Origin: Sphingomonas trueperi
Lineage (GTDB): Bacteria > Pseudomonadota > Alphaproteobacteria > Sphingomonadales > Sphingomonadaceae
Assembly: GCF_011927635.1 (NCBI RefSeq)
Contig: NZ_JAATJB010000014.1
Coordinates: 47,159 to 111,158 of the forward strand
DNA length: 64,000 bases
Direction of reading: 5' to 3'
This document shows positions 8,925-16,915 of this stretch, piece by piece. The position numbers were made by a program, and so were the translations under genes. A model generated the notes under the pieces. It saw nothing but the letters and a program-made list of their open reading frames with translations. It did not search any database and had not been told where the DNA came from. Positions within the stretch are counted from its first letter, which is position 1. Each line of letters begins with the position of its first letter.

Positions 8925-10007
8925 ATGCGATCGGTCGATTGGCGCGGCGATCTGCGGTTCGACGTGATCGTGCGCAGTGTCGGCAGCGCTTCGCCAAACA
9001 TTGCAGCTGCCATCGCCGCGGGCCTCGGTTTACCTGTCGAAGCGGTTGTTGCGTCGATCTATCGTGCCCCGTCGCCGCTTGCGCGCGCACTTCCTCGATC
9101 TGCTGCCGACGCAATGTGCGCGCTGCTTTGCGAGTTGGGCCTCGTCGTCGATGTCGACGTTTCCCCCACCGCGTTGGAACCCGCCGTCACGCTCGATGTC
9201 GCAGCCGAGATTGCCGATCCCGCGCTTACCGAGGCAGCCGGACTGGCAATCGCCGACTTTCTTGGCGTGTCTGTCGATGAAGCGATGGAATTGCTGATGA
9301 CGCCGCCGGGCATCGTGCTGGGCAATGTCAGTCCCGTCACCGTCGCAGCGTTCGAGGCGCGGCTTCCGCAGGGTGCGCTGGAGCTGACCACTGCCGATCC
9401 GCTGACATCGCGATATGCGTTGTTCGCGGGCGACTTGCCGCCCAGCGAACGCGCGGCTGTCGCGTCGATGCTGCCCGGAGTCGTCCTTGCCGACGATACC
9501 AGCCTGGTGGTGATGGACCTGAGCCATGGCGATGCCGACCGGATCTGGCGGCGACTGGCCCGGAATCCAGGCGTACGGGTCTTCAATCAGGCGTTCCTGC
9601 GGTACGACGTGCAACTCGATGCCGCGGACAGCGACGATCCCGGTGTCGCCGCAGCGCTCGAGGAACTCGCCGGGATCCCGCTAGACGATTGCGATTCCGT
9701 GTTGGCCTTGGCCCCGGTCACCATCGAGAATGGCGTCCGCCATGCCGATGTCGAAACGCGTCTCAAGGCCTATGCCGCGCGGGGCATATCCGTCACGGCA
9801 CGGCTGGCGAGCTTCGTCGAGCATGTACTCGTCGTCGAATCGGCCCCGCCGCCGGCCCTGGCGCTCGTCGGCGCGTCGGGCACCGCGGTACTGCCGCTCC
9901 AATTGCCACCGCTCAGTCTGCCACGTGCCCGGTTGCTGCGCGCGCGGCTGGAACAGGCCGGCGCCGACGTGCTCCAGTACGATGCGCCGCCGGCGCGCGC
10001 CGCATGA
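8925..10007 (+). CDS. Unknown cluster protein 1: bL12-C-terminal-domain-like modules
   Basis: A protein of 360 residues from the ATG at 8925; an in-frame TTG at 8862 with GAGGTG five bases upstream would add 21 residues, so the start is uncertain. Residues about 8-75 (RFDVIVRSVG, GLGLPVEAV, then ADAMCALLCELGLVVDVDV) follow the pattern of the ribosomal protein bL12 C-terminal domain: a beta strand, a helix with GLGL, and a helix ending in LE.AGA.V. The C-terminal segment (LPRARLLRARLEQAGADVLQ) repeats the last part of that pattern, and the middle may hold diverged copies. There is no signal peptide or membrane helix. It overlaps the next gene by four bases (ATGA). In similar-looking bacterial proteins this fold serves protein binding; the function here is unknown. 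Confidence 0.65.
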   Translation: MRSVDWRGDLRFDVIVRSVGSASPNIAAAIAAGLGLPVEAVVASIYRAPSPLARALPRSAADAMCALLCELGLVVDVDVSPTALEPAVTLDVAAEIADPALTEAAGLAIADFLGVSVDEAMELLMTPPGIVLGNVSPVTVAAFEARLPQGALELTTADPLTSRYALFAGDLPPSERAAVASMLPGVVLADDTSLVVMDLSHGDADRIWRRLARNPGVRVFNQAFLRYDVQLDAADSDDPGVAAALEELAGIPLDDCDSVLALAPVTIENGVRHADVETRLKAYAARGISVTARLASFVEHVLVVESAPPPALALVGASGTAVLPLQLPPLSLPRARLLRARLEQAGADVLQYDAPPARAA

Positions 10008-10594
10008 TTCCCATGCCCGCCTCGACACGGATCGGCGCGCATCAGGTCCATATCGGCATCGCTGAAGCGGGCAAGATGCTGGCGATCAAAGGCCGGCATA
10101 AGGAAGCGCTGGAACGCTACCGGGAAGCGCTGCGGCTGGCGCAATCGGCGCAGGCGCCCGACGTCTTTGGTCGGCATTATCTGCAATGCGTACTTGAAAG
10201 CCTTGAGAAACTCGGCGACTTTGTGCGTGTCGTCGATCTCGCGACTCAGGCCGCCGATGCGGTGGGGCAGCGGGACACGCCGTTTCATCGCCGCGACCGG
10301 GCCTCCTTGCTGGAGCGTGCCGCGGTGGCGCGCCTGCGGCTCGACGAGCGCGATGCCGCGCGAGACGGATTTGCCGAAGCGTTGGCGCTGGCCGGGCGCG
10401 AGGGGCAGCCGCTGTCGGCGATGCTGCTCGACTGGATAAATCGAGGGTTGCAAATCACCCCGGTCCGCATCGCCGAGGCGCAGCGCAAGCATGGCTATTG
10501 GGCGGTGCGCGCCGAAACGGTCGATCCCGTCCGCGCGAGCCGCGCGCTAACGATTCCCGATTCCGGAAGCGAGGAGCCTCTCCGTGGCCGATAA
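10004..10594 (+). CDS. Unknown cluster protein 2: TPR-like helical repeat protein
   Basis: A 196-residue, apparently all-helical protein. Residues about 15-60 (AGKMLAIKGRHKEALERYRE followed by ALRLAQ) match a tetratricopeptide repeat; a second repeat-like unit lies around residues 105-135 (DERDAARDGFAEALALAG). TPR proteins normally act as binding scaffolds or chaperones, so this may be an assembly factor or chaperone for the paralogous proteins that follow. The ATG at 10004 overlaps the previous stop as ATGA; a second ATG at 10013 is possible. Its 3' end overlaps the next gene by 11 bases. No secretion signal is visible. Confidence 0.7.
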   Translation: MIPMPASTRIGAHQVHIGIAEAGKMLAIKGRHKEALERYREALRLAQSAQAPDVFGRHYLQCVLESLEKLGDFVRVVDLATQAADAVGQRDTPFHRRDRASLLERAAVARLRLDERDAARDGFAEALALAGREGQPLSAMLLDWINRGLQITPVRIAEAQRKHGYWAVRAETVDPVRASRALTIPDSGSEEPLRGR

Positions 10595-12392
10595 GAATCC
10601 TATCGAAACCATGACGCCGGGGCAGGTGCTGACCGACGCCAGCGTGTCCGAATTCATCAAGGCGATGGGACTGAGCATCGCCGAAGCACAAAAAGCGCTC
10701 GACCTGAATTCCATCGCGCAGATGGAAGAATATGCCAAGCCGCGGCCGGGCCTCGGCAATCCAGGCGGTAAATCGCTGATGCAACTCGGGCTCTCGCCGC
10801 CATTTTACCATTACCAGCATGCAGACCTGACGGTGTCGTTGCAGCTGACGATGAAGATCGGGGATAGCGAGGCGCTGGGCGTCAACGTGACGGGAGAGAT
10901 TGGCAACAAGGGGAGCGGAGCGGGTGGGGCGGCCAGTGCGCGCACGGCGCAGATCACGATGAAGAGTCTGCCTGCCAGCATTACTGTCGATGGCACCAAG
11001 CTCGACGCGGCGGGCCCTGACATCGACACCGCCGCGCAGGCTCTGGCAGACAAGCTGCGCGCGCCTGCCGGCAAGTTCGAGCAGGCGTTCGTCTCCAGCA
11101 AGGATAGCAAGGTCAAGGCAGAGCTCGATCCCGCGTCCGCGAAGAACCCGTTGCTGGCGGAAAATGCGGTCGTCTTCCTGCCCACCGCTGCATCGAGCAC
11201 GGGCATCATCCGGATCACCAACACGCCCGCGGCCAAGGAAACGTTCCAGCTTGCGCCGAGCGTCTCGACCGAGGTCACTCCCGAATCGAGCCGCCTGCTC
11301 TATGCACGCAAGGTCGCGAAGCAGATCGACGATCTCGCGGACTTCAAGGCGCGGCTTGCGTTCGATCCCAACCCGAACGGCACGATCGATTCACAGAGCG
11401 ATTTCCAGCCCTTCATCTTTGCGCTGTTCGATACGGACAAGGACGTCATCAAGAACGATGCCGCCATTGCGCTGCGCGACGGCGCAAGGATCATCAAGGA
11501 AAGCGGGCAATCGGTCGATGTCGTGGGCTATGCCGATACCCAGGGCAAGAACGATCACAATCTCGATCTGGCCAAGCGCCGCGCCACCAACGTCGCCGAA
11601 TTCCTGAAGAAGAACGGCGTCGGTGCCGACAAGATCAAGTCGGTGAAGCACTTCGGCGAGGAGCCTTGGAGCAAGACCCCGAATCCAGACAATAACCAGC
11701 ATTTTCGTCGCGCCGAGGTGCATTTCGACGGCAACAAGGATCTGCTGATCATCGTCGAAAACCAGGGCTCGGTGCAGCTGCAGGCGACGCCCACCCCCGA
11801 TAAGACCGGCGGGGGCGACGGCAATGGCTTCATCATTGTCAAGAAGTTCGACGCAGCGCCGGTCGACGGCAAGAAGGTGTTGCTGGGCGATGCCAAAACG
11901 CCGGTCGACATCAAGGGCGATGCGGTCAACACGGCGGACGACAAGTTCGCCGCCGACACGCCGGAAGCCAGTGCGTTCAACCTTGCCAAATCGATCAACG
12001 ACAGCAGCGCGACGCATGGCACACGCGCAACGCGAAAGGGATCGGTCGTCCTGCTCGCCAGCGTCAACGACGCCGTGACCATCGATCTGGTGACCCTCTC
12101 GACCGACTCGATCAAGCTGGCCGCCGATGGCGGCGCGACGATCTCCAAGCCGCTGAGCGACATCGCGACGGGCAAGCCGGCCGCGGACGGATCGGGGAGC
12201 GGCAAGATCACGTTCGCGGTCGGGGCGACGGTCGACTACCGCACGAGCCGCCAGTTCGAACAATCGGCCAACGGCAACAGTTCGATCAGCGCGCGGCTGG
12301 TCGCTATCCCTGCCCCCGTCGAATTTCTGCAGGAGATCAAGAAATTCCTGGCACCTGAAACACCTGCTCCGGCACCGGCACCGGCGCCATGA
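10584..12392 (+). CDS. Unknown cluster protein 3: family domain split by an OmpA-like module
   Basis: A 602-residue protein starting at GTG 10584 behind GAGGAG. Residues about 18-90 show the first half of the cluster's shared plan (GLSIAEAQKALDLNS, then LGLSPPFYHY and a strand of alternating polar and apolar residues). Residues about 541-587 show the second half (FAVGATVDY, then SSISARLVAIPAPVEFLQEI). Between them lies some 450 residues including an OmpA-C-like domain at about 274-381: VVGYADTQG, then NLDLAKRRATNVAEFLKKNG and FRRAEV, the usual peptidoglycan-binding pattern. The tail is a Pro-Ala repeat. There is no signal peptide, which is odd for an OmpA domain. ATGA overlap links it to the next gene. 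Function unknown; a structural or anchoring role is inference. Confidence 0.75.
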   Translation: MADKNPIETMTPGQVLTDASVSEFIKAMGLSIAEAQKALDLNSIAQMEEYAKPRPGLGNPGGKSLMQLGLSPPFYHYQHADLTVSLQLTMKIGDSEALGVNVTGEIGNKGSGAGGAASARTAQITMKSLPASITVDGTKLDAAGPDIDTAAQALADKLRAPAGKFEQAFVSSKDSKVKAELDPASAKNPLLAENAVVFLPTAASSTGIIRITNTPAAKETFQLAPSVSTEVTPESSRLLYARKVAKQIDDLADFKARLAFDPNPNGTIDSQSDFQPFIFALFDTDKDVIKNDAAIALRDGARIIKESGQSVDVVGYADTQGKNDHNLDLAKRRATNVAEFLKKNGVGADKIKSVKHFGEEPWSKTPNPDNNQHFRRAEVHFDGNKDLLIIVENQGSVQLQATPTPDKTGGGDGNGFIIVKKFDAAPVDGKKVLLGDAKTPVDIKGDAVNTADDKFAADTPEASAFNLAKSINDSSATHGTRATRKGSVVLLASVNDAVTIDLVTLSTDSIKLAADGGATISKPLSDIATGKPAADGSGSGKITFAVGATVDYRTSRQFEQSANGNSSISARLVAIPAPVEFLQEIKKFLAPETPAPAPAPAP

Positions 12393-12868
12393 GCGTCGTC
12401 CCTTCCGTCACGCGCGAACTGGTTTCCGCGCCCCTGCCGCAGATCATCGAACGGCTGGGTATCGCCGTGGCCGATGCCCAGCATGCACTCGACGAAAACA
12501 GCGTCAAGACAGCGGCCGCGCTGGCCACCAGCCAGGTCGAGATCGGCGGGGATAACTACAATCTCCTCGCGCTCGGCTTCTCCCCGGCCTTTTATGCATT
12601 CACCGAGGCGACGGTCGAAGCGAAGCTGAGCTTTTCCATGACCGAAACAACCGAGCTGGGGGTCACGGCCGGGGCACGGGTCGGCGTCAATGCCGGCATC
12701 GTCATGGTCGCGGCTTCGGTCAGCGTCTCGTACGCCAGAAAATTTTCCGTCACCGCGGAAGGAACGAGCTCGATCGCCGCGCGCCTCGTCTCGCTGCCTG
12801 TCCCGGGCGAACTTGAAAAGGTTCTGCGCAAGTTGAGCGAGCGCCCGCCCGTCCCTGTCACTCCGTAA
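12389..12868 (+). CDS. Unknown cluster protein 4: minimal form of the shared family
   Basis: At 159 residues this is the shortest member, and the clearest view of the shared plan. The N-terminal helix region reads LVSAPLPQIIERLGIAVADA then QHALDENS. The centre has LLALGFSPAFYAF and a strand EAKLSFSM. A Gly/Ala/Val-rich stretch follows (VTAGARVGVNAGIVMVAASV), and the close is YARKFSVTAEGTSSIAARLV with SLPVPGELEKVL. It has no signal peptide and no catalytic motif. It starts in an ATGA overlap with gene 3, and gene 5 begins 18 bases after its stop. The alternating hydrophobic pattern suggests a beta-rich core capped by helices, compatible with a self-assembling or channel-like subunit; that is inference. 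Confidence 0.72.
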   Translation: MSVVPSVTRELVSAPLPQIIERLGIAVADAQHALDENSVKTAAALATSQVEIGGDNYNLLALGFSPAFYAFTEATVEAKLSFSMTETTELGVTAGARVGVNAGIVMVAASVSVSYARKFSVTAEGTSSIAARLVSLPVPGELEKVLRKLSERPPVPVTP

Positions 12869-12886
12869 CGCAAAGGAGACTGCAAC

Positions 12887-13639
12887 ATGGCAATCGGCCA
12901 GGAATTGCTGAACGTCCCGATGGGCGACATGATTCGCCAGATGGCGTTCGCCATTGCGGAGGGCCAGGTTCAGCTCGACGCAAGCTCGATCGAAGTCGCC
13001 GAGATGATGGGCGGCCTCAAGGTGGTTCAGGACGAGAACGGCAAGCAGTCGTTCGACGACAGCCGGATCTTCTTCGGCTACGAGCTGATGACGGTGAAGG
13101 AGGCGCAAGCCTATATCGCCGCGGACGAAGCGATGACCGGCGGTGACAAGACGGCGCTGAACGAGCTGGTCTCCGCCCAGACGCCGACGACCGGCACCCC
13201 GGAGGAAAAGGCCGCAGCGCTGATCCGGGTGCCGACGCGGCTGTCGATGCTCGAACTGGGCTTCTCGCCCACCTTCTATCAGTTCGTCGACACGATCATC
13301 GAGGTGAAGATCGCGATCAAGATTACCCGCGAATACCAGTCGACCAGGTCGCAATCGTCCAAGGATACGCGCACCCGCAATTTCAGTTCGGGAGGGGGGG
13401 TCTTCCGGGCGATTTTCGGCGGCGACAGCTCGAACGGCAGCCGGGTTGCGACCAGTCAGGTCGACGCCACCTATTCGAGCAAATACAGCTATTCGGCAGA
13501 GGGATCGAGCCTTTTGCGGACTAAGCTGGTGCCGTTGCCTCCGCCGGCTATCCTTGAGGAACGCATCCGCCGCACCCTCGACGAAGATATCGAGCGCCGT
13601 CGCAAGAAGCTCGATCTCCAGCTCAATCCGCCGAAATAG
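12887..13639 (+). CDS. Unknown cluster protein 5: shared family with a central insertion
   Basis: A 250-residue family member with AAAGGAG nine bases before its ATG. It opens with IGQELLNVPMGDMIRQMAFA followed by IAEGQVQLDASS, then carries an insertion of about 75 mostly polar residues (45-118). The core continues with LSMLELGFSPTFYQFVDTII and EVKIAIKI. A Ser/Arg/Gly-rich loop follows (SSGGGVFRAIFGG), then YSSKYSYSAEGSSLLRTKLV and PLPPPAILEERIRRTL, and a charged helix to the end. The last two blocks are nearly identical to those of the next gene, so the two are recent duplicates at their C-termini. No signal peptide. The function is not recognisable. Confidence 0.75.
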   Translation: MAIGQELLNVPMGDMIRQMAFAIAEGQVQLDASSIEVAEMMGGLKVVQDENGKQSFDDSRIFFGYELMTVKEAQAYIAADEAMTGGDKTALNELVSAQTPTTGTPEEKAAALIRVPTRLSMLELGFSPTFYQFVDTIIEVKIAIKITREYQSTRSQSSKDTRTRNFSSGGGVFRAIFGGDSSNGSRVATSQVDATYSSKYSYSAEGSSLLRTKLVPLPPPAILEERIRRTLDEDIERRRKKLDLQLNPPK

Positions 13640-13650
13640 GGAGCGTCGCA

Positions 13651-14196
13651 ATGACTGTCGGTACCGAACTGCTCGCCGTTCCGTTCCCCCAGATGATTCA
13701 GCGCCTCGGGGTCGGCGTGGCCGAGGCGCAGTTGCAAATGGACCTCGTAAGCCTTCGTATCGCCCGGCTGATGGCAGGCTATGACGAGGACGAGGACGAC
13801 CAGAAGGACGGCGATGGTGTGAAGTCGCCGCGCTATCTCGTAAAATTCGGCGACGGCCAGAGCTACAGCCTGCTGGAGCTTGGGTTCACGCCGACCTTCT
13901 ACCAGTTCGTCGACACGGTCATTGAACTGAAGATGTCGATCTCGATGTCGAGCGAGACCAAGAGCGAGTTCAAAAAGTCCACGCTCAGCGCGAAGGCAAG
14001 CGGCTATGCTGTCCCGTTTGCGGCCGGCGGATCGGTATCCTCGACGTCGGTCAGCGCGAGTTTCGCCGCGAAGTACCAATATAGCGCGGAAGGATCGAGC
14101 TTGATGCGCACCAAGCTGGTGCCGGTTCCGCCGCCCGCGGTGCTCGAGGCCCGGATCCGCGCCCTGCTCGCGGCGCGGACGCCGCCGGCGCCATGA
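13651..14196 (+). CDS. Unknown cluster protein 6: shared family, close paralogue of protein 5
   Basis: A 181-residue protein with GGAG seven bases upstream of its ATG, 11 bases after the previous stop. It has VGTELLAVPFPQMIQRLGVG and VAEAQLQMDLVS at the start, an acidic linker (DEDEDDQKDGDG, about 45-56), then LLELGFTPTFYQFVDTVIEL and KMSISMSSE. The C-terminal blocks are AAKYQYSAEGSSLMRTKLVP and VPPPAVLEARIRALL. The Ser/Ala-rich stretch between (SVSSTSVSASFAAKY) has strict polar/apolar alternation, as in an amphipathic beta hairpin. It overlaps the next gene by four bases. No export signal; function unknown. Confidence 0.75.
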   Translation: MTVGTELLAVPFPQMIQRLGVGVAEAQLQMDLVSLRIARLMAGYDEDEDDQKDGDGVKSPRYLVKFGDGQSYSLLELGFTPTFYQFVDTVIELKMSISMSSETKSEFKKSTLSAKASGYAVPFAAGGSVSSTSVSASFAAKYQYSAEGSSLMRTKLVPVPPPAVLEARIRALLAARTPPAP

Positions 14197-15107
14197 CGCT
14201 ATCGGCACCTTGGCGCGACGCGCTGAAACGTGCGGGCGCTGCCTCACGGGCCGGCGCGGCGGCGTTGCAGCCACAGCCTGCCTCCGCGATCGCCCCCAAT
14301 GCCGCCTCGATCGATCCGACGACGGTATCGCCGCACCTTGCCGCGCTCCTCAAGGAGCGCGAACAGCTGCAAGCGAAGATGGCCGCGCTGACCGGCGCGG
14401 TCGACGGCGTTGGCACGTCCGATCCGCGTTATGCCGTTGCAGGAATGGCGGAAAGGCGGGCGGATTTCCAGCGCTGGGCCGACGCGCGCGACGCACGTCG
14501 CAGCCTGGTGAAACGCGACATCGGGCGCCCGCGACCGGCGGGGGCACAACCCGACGCGGACAAGCCGGCAGGGATCGATTCGGTCGCCGGGCGAATGATG
14601 GCGCCCAGAGCGAAGGCCCTGCACGTGGCGCCGGCGCTGCGGCCCACACCGGGAGAAACGGCAGGCGGTGGCGGAACGCCGCTCGACGCGCAGGCCTTTG
14701 CCGAAGCGCGCGACGCCGCGCGCGCGCTCTTCGCACCGCCCGGGGAAACGTCGCGCCCGAGCAACGATCGTAGCGGGCTGCTCGATCGTGCGATCGACCG
14801 CTGGGCTGAAATGCGCGACAAGTCGCGGATGGCGGAGACCGCGCTGGGCAAGGCGCGGCGGGCAATTCCCGACGATTGGCAGCGCCGCGCCAAGGCGGCG
14901 ATTCCGGCGCTGTCCGAGCCGAAGGGCTATGCCGAGCGCACACGGGAATTGTTAACGGTAGCCGTCGGGTCGATCGATCAACTCACCGAACTGGCGGACA
15001 AGATGCGCGACGTTCGCGAGTTGAAGGCGGCGGACGAAGCGCATGACGACGCGCGGCGCGAACGCGCGCTCGCCAAGCTCCAAGCCAAACGACGGGAAGA
15101 GGTCTGA
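14193..15107 (+). CDS. Unknown cluster protein 7: Ala/Arg-rich helical protein, not of the shared family
   Basis: A 304-residue protein that lacks the shared-family blocks. It is very rich in Ala, Arg, Asp and Pro. The N-terminal half looks disordered with a short coiled-coil-like segment (LAALLKEREQLQAKMAAL, about 48-66). The C-terminal third is predicted helix with heptad-like spacing (SIDQLTELADKMRDVRELKA then DEAHDDARRERALAKLQAKR). No membrane segment or motif was found. It is coupled on both sides (ATGA before, TGATG after), so it must be made with the rest of the set. A linker, tape-measure or adaptor role is imaginable, but nothing in the sequence demonstrates it. Confidence 0.65.
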   Translation: MTLSAPWRDALKRAGAASRAGAAALQPQPASAIAPNAASIDPTTVSPHLAALLKEREQLQAKMAALTGAVDGVGTSDPRYAVAGMAERRADFQRWADARDARRSLVKRDIGRPRPAGAQPDADKPAGIDSVAGRMMAPRAKALHVAPALRPTPGETAGGGGTPLDAQAFAEARDAARALFAPPGETSRPSNDRSGLLDRAIDRWAEMRDKSRMAETALGKARRAIPDDWQRRAKAAIPALSEPKGYAERTRELLTVAVGSIDQLTELADKMRDVRELKAADEAHDDARRERALAKLQAKRREEV

Positions 15108-15763
15108 TGCCTGCGGACAGCCGGTTCGTCGGTAATTCGATCGAGGAATTGCTCGTTGCGCTGGCAGAAGGGCTGCGCGAGGCGCAGAGCGCGCTCGACA
15201 GCGGCCAGCAAGTCGATGCGAGCGGACGTCCCGTCGCCGGCTATCACTTGCCGTTCCTCGATTTCACGATCAACGTGAATATGTCGACCCAGACCGATAG
15301 CGGTGGCAGACCCATCGCATTGATGTTCCAGGCCGCACCGCCGCAGAGTTCCACGACGACGGCAATCCAGAGCAACATCACCGGCCGTCTGGTCGCGATA
15401 CCGCCAGGCAATGGATTGCCGGTACCCAACATCGTGGTGACAACAGGCGTCAATATCGGTGGTGAGGCCGCAATCACGGTAAAGGCAACGAATTCCGCCG
15501 GGGAATTGCTGGTCAATCAGGCCATCGAGATCAATATCGACGATGCTGCCTCTGCGCACCTGTCCGCCGGCAGGGGGCGCGATGATTTCAGCCGCGCAGC
15601 CGGGACGCGGTTGAAGGACGGCCTGTTGTCCACCGGGCCGGACGGGATCGCGACCACGCGGCTGATCATCGGCAAGGATCAGAGGCCGGGGATCGTGGCG
15701 CTCGTTGCCAATATCGGACCATACACCGCGCGCGGTGCTGTGCCGCTGGAGATGCTGGGATGA
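15107..15763 (+). CDS. Unknown cluster protein 8: reduced family domain plus Ig-like domain
   Basis: A 218-residue protein. Its first 100 residues keep a shortened shared plan: IEELLVALAEGLREAQSALD, then a strand (LPFLDFTINVNMST) and TAIQSNITGRLVAIPP. Residues about 105-215 look like an Ig-like beta sandwich of the invasin/Big-1 sort: ITVKATNSAGELLVNQAIEI, then TGPDGIATTRLIIG and GIVALVANIGPYTARG. Such domains usually project from surfaces or mediate adhesion, yet no signal peptide is present. It starts at the A of a TGATG overlap and ends in an ATGA overlap. The Ig-like assignment rests on pattern only and should be checked by structure prediction. Confidence 0.65.
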   Translation: MPADSRFVGNSIEELLVALAEGLREAQSALDSGQQVDASGRPVAGYHLPFLDFTINVNMSTQTDSGGRPIALMFQAAPPQSSTTTAIQSNITGRLVAIPPGNGLPVPNIVVTTGVNIGGEAAITVKATNSAGELLVNQAIEINIDDAASAHLSAGRGRDDFSRAAGTRLKDGLLSTGPDGIATTRLIIGKDQRPGIVALVANIGPYTARGAVPLEMLG

Positions 15764-16896
15764 CCGCGATCAGCTGGTTTGCCCGTATCGTCACGTCCGA
15801 CGGCAATCCGCTCATCGGCCAGATTGTGCAGTTGCAATTGTTCGACATGAAGTCCGGCTGGCGCAGCATCGCCGACGCAACGACTGCGAGCGACGGGAGC
15901 GTCAAGGGCCGTGCCGACGACGGGATGGCGGACGCGAAGCTCGCGCCGATGCTTCGCTTGGTCGACGTGGAGGCGGCGTCGGCAGTGCTCGGCGGCGTCC
16001 CGCAGCTGACGGCGTCGGCAAACGAGGGCACGCTGACCGCCGACTTCGGCGAGATCGTGCGCATCGAACAGCAGGCGCATTTCCAACTTGGCCATGTCGC
16101 GCCGAAACGCCTAGGTCGTGACACCGCGACGATCGGCGGCGTTGCGATCCCCGCCGCGGCGCGCGTCGCCGTCGGTGCAAGGCTTGCCGGCGTCGACGGC
16201 GATACGGTCGGGGCGGCAACGGCAGCGACTGCCGCGACGAGGATCGACGCCGACGCCCTAGTGACCCGCGCCACCGTCGCCGAGCGGCTGGCGACCGAGC
16301 GCGAGCGCGATCTGGCGGCACTCCGGGGCGAGCGCGACGATGTCATCGCGCGCCTGGCGGACTCAGAAAACCAGCTGGCGGCGCTGCGCGCCGCGGCGGC
16401 CGCCGGCGCGGCCGGCAAATCGACCGATACGATCGGCCTCGCCAGCAGCGTGATCAGCATCGGCGATTTTGCCACACAGGTGGGTCGCGAAATCGACGGC
16501 GCGCAGATTGCCCTGCGCACCCGCGGATTCTCGCTGGGGACGATTTCCGTGAACGCCCGTGCGTTAGTCGATCAGGGTGGCAAGGGGATCACGTTCCCCG
16601 GGCAAGAAGATTTGAAGACCGTCGGTGGCGGGCTCACGGATATTGGACTCCAGTTCAATCCCAGCCCGGTTACCGAGACGAGCGGCGTCCAGATTCCCGA
16701 TATTCGCCAATTGACCGAGAGCGCGGCGCGTCGGGTGCTGGCGTCGGTCGGCCTGGCCCTCGACGCCCATCACGGACCGCCGCAGATCAACCCCGATTGT
16801 GCCGAGGGCCAGGCGATGCTGCAGGCGCCCAAGGCTGGTGATTCGGCTGCGCGGGGATCGACGGTGATGGCGATCTTCGCGCGCAGCACGACGTGA
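15760..16896 (+). CDS. Unknown cluster protein 9: beta-sandwich, coiled coil and PASTA-like chimera
   Basis: A 378-residue mosaic. Residues 1-50 (FARIVTSDGNPLIGQIVQLQ followed by LFDMKSGW and TTASDGSVKGRA) resemble a transthyretin or CNA-B-like sandwich. Residues about 165-220 form a coiled coil (TVAERLATERERDLAALRGE followed by RDDVIARLADSENQLAAL). A segment near 230-255 (IGDFATQVGREIDGAQIALR) recalls the opening helix of the shared family. Residues about 308-376 match the PASTA pattern: VQIPDIRQLTESAARRVLAS then VGLAL, with paired strands ending in GSTVMAIFA. No signal peptide or membrane helix is visible. It overlaps gene 8 by four bases, and gene 10 follows after 19 bases with GGAGACGTCGGG before the ATG. 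Function unknown. Confidence 0.65.
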   Translation: MTAISWFARIVTSDGNPLIGQIVQLQLFDMKSGWRSIADATTASDGSVKGRADDGMADAKLAPMLRLVDVEAASAVLGGVPQLTASANEGTLTADFGEIVRIEQQAHFQLGHVAPKRLGRDTATIGGVAIPAAARVAVGARLAGVDGDTVGAATAATAATRIDADALVTRATVAERLATERERDLAALRGERDDVIARLADSENQLAALRAAAAAGAAGKSTDTIGLASSVISIGDFATQVGREIDGAQIALRTRGFSLGTISVNARALVDQGGKGITFPGQEDLKTVGGGLTDIGLQFNPSPVTETSGVQIPDIRQLTESAARRVLASVGLALDAHHGPPQINPDCAEGQAMLQAPKAGDSAARGSTVMAIFARSTT

Positions 16897-16915
16897 GACG
16901 GATGGAGACGTCGGG

